From Candidatus Marinamargulisbacteria bacterium (GTDB taxonomy: Bacteria > Margulisbacteria > Marinamargulisbacteria > UBA817): a stretch of 8,653 nt of DNA. The notes below the pieces were generated by a model, which worked only from the letters and a program-made list of their open reading frames with translations, was not told where the DNA came from and did no database searches. This document shows, piece by piece, positions 5,131 through 8,653 of this stretch (positions are counted from its first letter, which is position 1; every line of letters begins with the position of its first letter). The DNA lies in NCBI GenBank assembly GCA_023262965.1, contig JALQXX010000046.1, forward strand, positions 1-8,653, read 5' to 3'. The position numbers and the translations under genes are program-made.

Positions 5131-8100
5131 GTTGCCGTCCACAGCGCACACATCCAATAAGCGCTAGGATTAATGCCGATACGCCGCCCGCTAATAAACC
5201 TGTACCAACCTGACTCCTGAAATAGATATCATAATCCGGTTCATTATTGTTGGATTCGGATGACTCTAAAAGAGCTATCGAAAATGTTTGATTCACTGAT
5301 GATGCCCCATCCGTTGCGATAACACCGATATCATGGGTCCCTGACGTGGCATCGTCTAGCTGTATACTGACCTCAACCCAATCATTGCCCAACGTACTCG
5401 AAAATCGAAACCACGGATGCTCTTTGCCATCGATGACCTCACCATTAAGGGTAAATGTTATCATTAAATTGTCCGTATCTACGCCTGAAAAATAGTCTTT
5501 TATGTTGAACCGAAATGACGGATAGCCGCCCCTAAAATAGTATCGCTGATTCGGAATCCTCGCCTGTACACCAAAACGAGCCGGTTCGGTGATGGGCGCA
5601 GGCGTTGCTTGGTTAACAGCCGTTTCAGATATCGGGGGGATTTCGGACGCTTGAGGCGACGTTTGAGGCGATATTTGAGGGGACGTTTGAGCAGCGGCGG
5701 CTCCCAAACTGAGTGAAATGGTTTTGTTTACAGATAAATTGCCCGGATCAATACAGCGAACGCGCATCTGGTTATAGCGATTCAATACAACCGCGCGCGC
5801 GCGAACATCCCGATTAACAATCGAAAAATACGCGTTTGCGGGATATTCCGCCGTTTGAACCCAGTCACAGGTGTGCGTATCGTTCCTATCTGGATCCGAT
5901 ACCACCAATGTTCCAACCGAAGTGCCCGATGCTACCGCGTCAATCGTTAATCCCCGCTCATTAAATACAATGTCATTGGGCGCTTCATTTTGATTCATTA
6001 GTTGAATTCTCATAGATTTTTCGTGGCGACTGCCCCCGCGATCCCCCTCAACACGAATACTGAACGTGTTTTTGCTCTCAAAATCCATGACCTGGGCGGT
6101 ACGCAATTCGCTACTCACAATCTGGAAATACCCGTTGTCGGTGTCACCCTCCCCCGAAACCAACTGATATCGTGTATCCGTGTCATTGCGAATGTTGGTG
6201 CCCAATTGGCCAACGATGGTATCGATGGGTTGGTTTTCCAGAATCGTTGACTTGCTTAGGGTGACATCATTAATCGGTGATACCATGTGCAATGGAATGA
6301 TTTTTTCTGTACGCACGCCGCTACTATTCTGAATTTCGATACGAATGGATATCGTTCCCACCCATTCCGATGGTATCGTTTGTGTTGTTATCAGTTGATT
6401 CCCGACGATTGTGAACACATAATTGTAGGCATCCCCTTCCCCACTAACCAATCGATACGTATTTTGGGAATCGGATTGTGCAAATGTGCCCACAACGGTG
6501 TTGGATCCCACCCCAATACCAATGGCCGATGGCACCTGCTGCGTTACGGTAGCGGATTGACGCCCGCCCCCAATCGCAATCACCAGTGTTTTAATGACGA
6601 CAGCGCCTTGTAGGTTGATGGATTGAATACGAATATTTAATGATAATTGCACGCTTAATTGTATGGATTGCGCTAATATTAATCGGTTTCCTTCAATCCG
6701 AACGTACGCATTGTCGGGATACGAATTAATGTCGATCAATTCGTATGTGTGCGTATTATCGCCTTCATCCAATTTGGTAACCGTATCTCCGACCGTTATG
6801 GATTCGGGGATTTGCGTCGTGCTAATTTGGACAGGCGCGGGTGTTTGATTGGTTCTGCCAACACTAATTGTTAGTGTTTTTACAATCGTGTTGCCCTGGG
6901 AATCGGTGGCTTGAATGCGAATTTGCAGGGATTGTTTGTCCGCATAATTCACCACTTGATTCAATACCAACTGACCGTTCTGAATGCGCACGTATATGTT
7001 GTCGGGGTAATTTGCCGCGTCGATTAATGCGTAGGTATGTGTGTCATTAAAATCCGCGTCTAGTACGGTTAACGTTCCGATTGCGGTGCCGACGGTCGCT
7101 GATTCCGAAATTTGCATGTTGTTGCCCTGAATGTCTGTTGGGGGTTCGTTGACGTTGTTAATCGCAATCGTTATCGTTTTTACGATCGTTGCCCCCTCGG
7201 CATCGGTGGCTTGAACGCGAATTTGTAGGGATTGTTTGTTCTCGTAGTCCACCACGCGATTCAATACCAACTGACCGTTTTCAATGCGCACGTATATGTT
7301 GTCGGGGTAGTTTGCCGCGTCGATTAATGTGTAGGTGTGCGTGTCATTGAAATCTGAGTCCAGTACCGTTAACGTTCCGATTGTGGTGCCAATAGTCGCT
7401 GATTCCGCGATTTGCATGTTGTTGACCTGGATGTCTGTTGGGGGTTCGTTGACGTTTTGAACCGACAACGTGATGGTTTGATCCACAAATAGTCCCCCCG
7501 CATCGGTTGCTCGAACGCGAATGGTTAATGATGATTGCGTTTCATAATCCAATGGCTTCGCCAAGAGTAGCTCATTACCGTTAATATTGAAATAGGTATT
7601 GTCACTATCCCCGTCACCCACAATTAGCTCATATGTGTGCTCATCCGCACTATTTGGGTCCGTTGCATCCAATGTTGCTACAACAGACCCCACCGATAAT
7701 GACTCCATTACTTGCGTGCTGCTTACACCCACGGCGGTTGGAGGGGCATTTGATACGGCATTGCTATTTGATACCAAAATAACCATTGCGTAATCCGTAT
7801 AATCGCCCGCTGAATCCGTTGCCCGTATACGAATGGTGATGGTTGGCACAGTGTTATAATTTAATAGCTGCTGTAGATACAATCCCGTGCCGCTAATTGA
7901 TACATAGGCATTGTGGGTGTCCCCTTCACCCGCTATCAATGTGTAGGTGTATCCATCATTGAAATTACCCACACGATCCCCGATTGCGGCACTATCGCTA
8001 ATCTGTGATATATCTAATGGCGAACGCGTGTATTTTTTACCGTAAATGCCATATCCTGAGCCATCTTGGCCAGAAGAGCGCCATATAACAACAAAACCGT

Positions 8101-8653
8101 CATTTAATGCCGTAACCGATGAATCCCTCTGACGACTAGTTGTATATGTATTAATCTGAAATTCTACACCTACTTTGTTGCCATTTGAATCAAAAAATTG
8201 TCCATATAAGCCCTCACCGGATCCATCTTGGCCATAAGACTCCCATGTAACAACAAAACCGTCATTTAATGCCGAAACTGATGGTAAACTCTGATCATTA
8301 GTCACATATGTATTTATCTGAAACTCCGATTTCACTGGCGTTCCGTTCGAATCAAACAATTGGCCGTATATGCCCTTACCAGATCCATCTTGACCATTAG
8401 ACTCCCATGTAACAACAAAACCGTCATTTAGGGCGGTAACGGATGGATTCCACTGCTGCTCAGTCGTATACGTATTCACCCGAAACTCCGTACCCACTCG
8501 GCCACCATTCCCATCATACAATTGGCCGTATACGCCAGCACTGTAGGAGTCATCTTGGCCCTCAGACTCCCATGTAACAACAAAACCGTCATTTAGGGCG
8601 GTAACGGATGGATTCTCTTGACCACTATCTGTATCCGTATTCACCCGAAACTC
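5123..8653 (-). CDS. Large cadherin-repeat surface protein with C-terminal membrane anchor (N-terminus outside window)
   Basis: At least 1176 codons are visible; the frame is open through the right edge (EFRVN there matches an internal repeat), so the GTG at 8644 is not the real start. Numbering from that codon, residues 1-205 hold four copies of a 54-residue unit with PSVTALNDGFVVTWES and GQDGSG.GIYGQ, probably beta-propeller-like blades. About eight cadherin-like repeats follow, near 206-292, 300-397, 401-497, 501-597, 601-691, 700-788, 792-884 and 888-980. They carry DTHTY, (G)EGD.DN, SIRVRATD and NVNEPP, the last resembling calcium-binding cadherin linkers. A SPQ-rich linker (985-999) leads to an Ig/cadherin-like domain (1025-1126). 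A transmembrane helix (about 1147-1164) ends in a short Cys/Arg tail, GCVRCGRQRD. An adhesin or contact protein anchored with its repeats outside is the likely role. The ligand is unknown, and calcium dependence is inferred. It is a larger paralog of the 733-residue protein. Confidence 0.9.
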   Translation of the reverse strand, partial: EFRVNTDTDSGQENPSVTALNDGFVVTWESEGQDDSYSAGVYGQLYDGNGGRVGTEFRVNTYTTEQQWNPSVTALNDGFVVTWESNGQDGSGKGIYGQLFDSNGTPVKSEFQINTYVTNDQSLPSVSALNDGFVVTWESYGQDGSGEGLYGQFFDSNGNKVGVEFQINTYTTSRQRDSSVTALNDGFVVIWRSSGQDGSGYGIYGKKYTRSPLDISQISDSAAIGDRVGNFNDGYTYTLIAGEGDTHNAYVSISGTGLYLQQLLNYNTVPTITIRIRATDSAGDYTDYAMVILVSNSNAVSNAPPTAVGVSSTQVMESLSVGSVVATLDATDPNSADEHTYELIVGDGDSDNTYFNINGNELLLAKPLDYETQSSLTIRVRATDAGGLFVDQTITLSVQNVNEPPTDIQVNNMQIAESATIGTTIGTLTVLDSDFNDTHTYTLIDAANYPDNIYVRIENGQLVLNRVVDYENKQSLQIRVQATDAEGATIVKTITIAINNVNEPPTDIQGNNMQISESATVGTAIGTLTVLDADFNDTHTYALIDAANYPDNIYVRIQNGQLVLNQVVNYADKQSLQIRIQATDSQGNTIVKTLTISVGRTNQTPAPVQISTTQIPESITVGDTVTKLDEGDNTHTYELIDINSYPDNAYVRIEGNRLILAQSIQLSVQLSLNIRIQSINLQGAVVIKTLVIAIGGGRQSATVTQQVPSAIGIGVGSNTVVGTFAQSDSQNTYRLVSGEGDAYNYVFTIVGNQLITTQTIPSEWVGTISIRIEIQNSSGVRTEKIIPLHMVSPINDVTLSKSTILENQPIDTIVGQLGTNIRNDTDTRYQLVSGEGDTDNGYFQIVSSELRTAQVMDFESKNTFSIRVEGDRGGSRHEKSMRIQLMNQNEAPNDIVFNERGLTIDAVASGTSVGTLVVSDPDRNDTHTCDWVQTAEYPANAYFSIVNRDVRARAVVLNRYNQMRVRCIDPGNLSVNKTISLSLGAAAAQTSPQISPQTSPQASEIPPISETAVNQATPAPITEPARFGVQARIPNQRYYFRGGYPSFRFNIKDYFSGVDTDNLMITFTLNGEVIDGKEHPWFRFSSTLGNDWVEVSIQLDDATSGTHDIGVIATDGASSVNQTFSIALLESSESNNNEPDYDIYFRSQVGTGLLAGGVSALILALIGCVRCGRQRD
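5651..5691 (-). repeat. 12-bp micro-repeat encoding an SPQ linker
   Basis: TTGAGGCGACGT and close variants occur three times in a row (5651-5686), and a fourth begins at 5687. On the coding strand they give TSPQ/ISPQ steps. The linker separates the last cadherin-like repeat from the membrane-proximal domain. Confidence 0.85.
6845..7444 (-). repeat. Two adjacent 300-bp cadherin-repeat units, nearly identical
   Basis: Units 6845-7144 and 7145-7444 encode two consecutive 100-residue repeats that both start with PPTDIQ.NNMQI and share DFNDTHTY and the run LIDAANYPDNIYVRI. By eye they differ at about 18 of the first 92 residues, much closer than any other pair in the protein. The following unit (residues 601-691) is a more distant relative that keeps THTYELID and YPDNAYVRI. 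This suggests recent tandem duplication or gene conversion. Confidence 0.9.
8030..8653 (-). repeat. Four tandem 162-165 bp units encoding the DGFVVTW repeat
   Basis: The block AACAACAAAACCGTCATTTA recurs at 8087, 8249, 8411 and 8576, giving periods of 162, 162 and 165 bases (54, 54 and 55 residues). The unit nearest the window edge has one extra residue (DDSYSAG in place of DGSG.G). The array continues past the right edge, since the last bases match the EF.VNT part of another unit. Confidence 0.9.

Noticed and set aside
6002-7793. Several plus-strand open frames inside the large surface-protein gene
   Set aside because: They are antisense shadows of repeat-coding DNA; they recur with the repeat and lack starts with SD.
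8030-8653. CRISPR-like array because of the regular period
   Set aside because: The period of 162 bases, the conserved coding frame and the similarity across the whole unit show protein repeats, not spacers.

Overview
The window looks like accessory DNA from a bacterium, possibly a host-associated or intracellular one. That is an inference from content, because no rRNA, tRNA or housekeeping gene is present to place it. Two of its proteins are long surface-type proteins built from cadherin-like repeats. One gene is a PD-(D/E)XK 'Rpn / putative transposase' nuclease, a family frequent in genomes with many mobile elements, including those of intracellular bacteria. One start has a clear Shine-Dalgarno site and a decayed relative of that start keeps another, so SD-led initiation is used.

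Layout from left to right. (1) 1-84: the tail of a plus-strand gene that enters from the left. (2) 221-1033, plus: an exported Ser/Thr/Pro/Asn-rich protein of unknown function. (3) 1034-1269: a convergent intergenic stretch with an imperfect hairpin and a frameshifted N-terminal remnant of a relative of the next gene. (4) 1270-3471, minus: a mosaic surface-type protein. It has a GC-rich N-terminal cassette, degenerate 'DGFVVTW' repeats, one cadherin-like repeat, a transmembrane segment and a repetitive acidic tail. (5) 3472-4091: an intergenic stretch of about 620 bases with a strong GC stem-loop and a C9 tract, ending in a promoter. (6) 4092-5015, plus: the Rpn-family nuclease, probably translated from a leaderless or nearly leaderless mRNA. 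(7) 5034-5130, minus: a cadherin-repeat remnant containing a C10/G10 tract. (8) 5123-8653, minus: a very large surface protein, cut by the right edge. It has four copies of a 54-residue 'DGFVVTW' repeat, about eight cadherin-like repeats, a final Ig/cadherin-like domain and a C-terminal membrane anchor.

The main result is that the minus strand reads as a tandem family of paralogous surface proteins with broken pieces between them. The two large proteins share one architecture: propeller-like repeats, then cadherin-like repeats, then a transmembrane segment. Behind the stop codon of each lies a recognisable fragment of another family member. Behind the first is an N-terminal piece with its ribosome binding site; behind the second is half a cadherin repeat in another frame. 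The Rpn-type nuclease sits, on the opposite strand, right beside the second fragment. This fits a locus that expands, shuffles and decays by repeat recombination, possibly assisted by the nuclease. How the parts work together is inference; the repeats, fragments and frames can be read directly from the sequence.
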